Source: Actinomycetes bacterium (GTDB lineage: Bacteria; Actinomycetota; Acidimicrobiia; Acidimicrobiales; RAAP-2). Taken from it: a stretch of DNA of 6,349 bases. Within the stretch, counting starts at the first letter, position 1. The number at the start of each line of letters is the position of its first letter. Below are positions 5,333 to 6,349 of the stretch, piece by piece. The translations under genes were made by a program, and so were the position numbers. The DNA lies in contig JAJZMN010000204.1 in assembly GCA_021850345.1 (NCBI GenBank), positions 1 to 6,349 on the forward strand. The letters are read 5' to 3'. The notes under the pieces are model-generated. The model was not told where the DNA came from. It saw only the letters and a list, made by a program, of their open reading frames with translations, and did no database searches.

Positions 5333-6349
5333 CTACTGCGAACGCAGCGGTGACGGGCCGGGGGCGGAACCGGCGTCGCCGCCGATCGCCGGGGCCGCGA
5401 TGCTCGCGACCAGTCCGTCGAGGATGTCGGACTCCGACACGACGCAGCGGGCGAAGCCGAAGCTCCGCATCACCTCGCGCAGCACGAGGGCGCCACCGAC
5501 GATGACGTCCTCCCGGCCTTCTGCCATTCCGGTCCGTGCGGCGCGCTCGGAGACGGTCTCGTCCGCGAGCTTCGCCGTCCACGTGCCGACGGCCTCTGCG
5601 GTGAGCTCGGAGTGGTGCACGCGTCGCCACTCGTACACCGACCATCCGTGCGCCAGCATCGACAGGGTCGTGACGGTTCCAGCGAGCCCGACCAAGGTCG
5701 CTCGCTGGGGCACCTCGCGCAGCACCGGCAGGGCAGCCGCCGCCTGCTCGAGGTCGCGTCGGATGGTGCCGACCGCCTGGTCGATCTCTGCGGCCAACGG
5801 CGGGTCGTGACGCAGGTGCCGCTCGGTCAAGCGCACGCACCCGAGGTCCAAGGAGACCACGCGGGGATCAGGTTCGCCTTCGACCTGTGCGATCAGCTCC
5901 GTGGAGCCGCCGCCGATGTCGAGGACGACGTAGGGCCCGGCGTTCTCGTCGAGGTCCGAGACGGCGCCGGCGTAGGCGAGCCGTCCCTCCTCGTCGCCCG
6001 AGAGCAGCTCGACCGGCATCCGCGCGGCGTCGGCGGCCGCGTCGAGGAAGTCCCGACCGTTCGAAGCGTCGCGCACGGCGGAGGTCGCGACGACTCTGGC
6101 CGCGACCACACCGAGCCCGTCCATCTGCTCTCGATAGGAGCGCAGCACCTCGACCGTGCGCTCGATCGCCGAGGCGGACAATGCGTGCGTGGCGTCGACG
6201 CCCTCGCCGAGGCGGGTCACCCGCAGCTCGCGGGCGAGCTGGCTGCCGTCTTGGCCCGCGACCAAAAGGCGCGTCGAGTTCGTCCCGCAGTCGACGGCCG
6301 CCGTGACCCGGGTCGAAGGAGCAGGAGGAGCCGACGGAGTCGAAGGAGC
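5333..6349 (-). CDS. Ppx/GppA family phosphatase (exopolyphosphatase or pppGpp phosphatase), 5' end beyond right edge
   Basis: Ppx/GppA proteins (ASKHA fold) remove terminal phosphate from polyphosphate or convert pppGpp to ppGpp; sequence alone does not tell which applies here. The window holds the last 338 residues. Counting from the right edge, AAVDCGTNSTRLLV (17-30) is the phosphate-1 loop, TSAVRDASN (89-97) and SGDEEGRLAYAGA (117-129) are family signatures with the likely catalytic Glu, VVLDIGGGSTELI (141-153) is the phosphate-2 loop, SLDLGCVRL is at 166-174, GLAGTVTTL at 221-229, REDVIVGGA at 279-287, and SESDILDGL at 305-313. The length suits the short actinobacterial Ppx lacking the C-terminal HD-like domain of E. 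coli Ppx. No ATG, GTG or TTG precedes the phosphate-1 loop inside the window, so the start lies further right; the TTG at 6265 falls inside the loop and cannot be the start. In many actinobacteria ppx follows eno, a DivIC/FtsB-like gene and a DUF501 gene, which would lie to the right here. Confidence 0.93.
   Translation of the reverse strand, partial: APSTPSAPPAPSTRVTAAVDCGTNSTRLLVAGQDGSQLARELRVTRLGEGVDATHALSASAIERTVEVLRSYREQMDGLGVVAARVVATSAVRDASNGRDFLDAAADAARMPVELLSGDEEGRLAYAGAVSDLDENAGPYVVLDIGGGSTELIAQVEGEPDPRVVSLDLGCVRLTERHLRHDPPLAAEIDQAVGTIRRDLEQAAAALPVLREVPQRATLVGLAGTVTTLSMLAHGWSVYEWRRVHHSELTAEAVGTWTAKLADETVSERAARTGMAEGREDVIVGGALVLREVMRSFGFARCVVSESDILDGLVASIAAPAIGGDAGSAPGPSPLRSQ
6312..6349. 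repeat. Two 11-bp direct repeats in the 5' part of the ppx frame
   Basis: GTCGAAGGAGC occurs at 6312-6322 and 6339-6349, 27 bases apart, so the repeats are in phase. On the minus strand they encode APST twice within a Pro/Ala/Ser/Thr-only stretch (APSTPSAPPAPST) directly before the Ppx core. The right edge cuts the second copy's surroundings, so more units may follow. Confidence 0.7.

Noticed and set aside
6263..6265. TTG at 6265 as the start of the ppx gene
   Set aside because: It lies inside the conserved phosphate-1 loop (DCGTNSTRLLV), so starting there would remove an essential part of the active site.
1..6349. Search for tRNA/rRNA genes, transposases, CRISPR arrays and phage genes
   Set aside because: Nothing resembling any of these was seen; nearly all of the window is accounted for by four protein genes.

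Overview
The window is high-GC DNA, with most codons ending in G or C. It carries four protein genes and no RNA gene, insertion sequence or CRISPR array that I can see. The base composition, the GTG start and a Ppx/GppA phosphatase of actinobacterial type point to an actinomycetote. Acidimicrobiia or Thermoleophilia are guesses from protein style, not demonstrated.

Layout from left to right. Positions 1-1533 (minus) hold a GT4 glycosyltransferase that runs off the left edge. Its N-terminal ~410 residues form a complete GT4 module, and a second module, resembling another glycosyltransferase, begins near residue 445. Positions 1530-2876 (minus) hold a second GT4 enzyme whose stop overlaps the GTG start of the first by 4 bp, so the two are almost certainly one translationally coupled transcript read right to left. 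Positions 2877-3006 are a divergent intergenic region. A long plus-strand gene follows, ending at 5274, with its start somewhere in 2848-3007. It encodes a fusion of a degenerate GT2-like (GT-A fold) domain with a C-terminal GT4 domain that is a clear paralogue of the minus-strand gene at 1530-2876. A 58-bp convergent spacer with two hairpins separates it from a minus-strand ppx/gppA-family gene (5333 to beyond 6349), truncated at its 5' end by the right edge.

Taken together, the first three genes look like part of a cell-surface polysaccharide or glycoconjugate locus: three polypeptides with at least five recognisable glycosyltransferase-like modules, beside a housekeeping ppx gene. The head-to-head paralogues suggest duplication and divergence of one GT4 enzyme. 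Donors, acceptors and the final glycan cannot be read from this window.

The most unusual points are the GT2-like domain that lacks both the usual N-terminal strand and the DxD metal site, the GT4 paralogue pair that departs from the classic E-x7-E motif, the tandem-module glycosyltransferase at the left edge, and a Pro/Ala/Ser/Thr-rich stretch before the Ppx core. I found no convincing new biological system.
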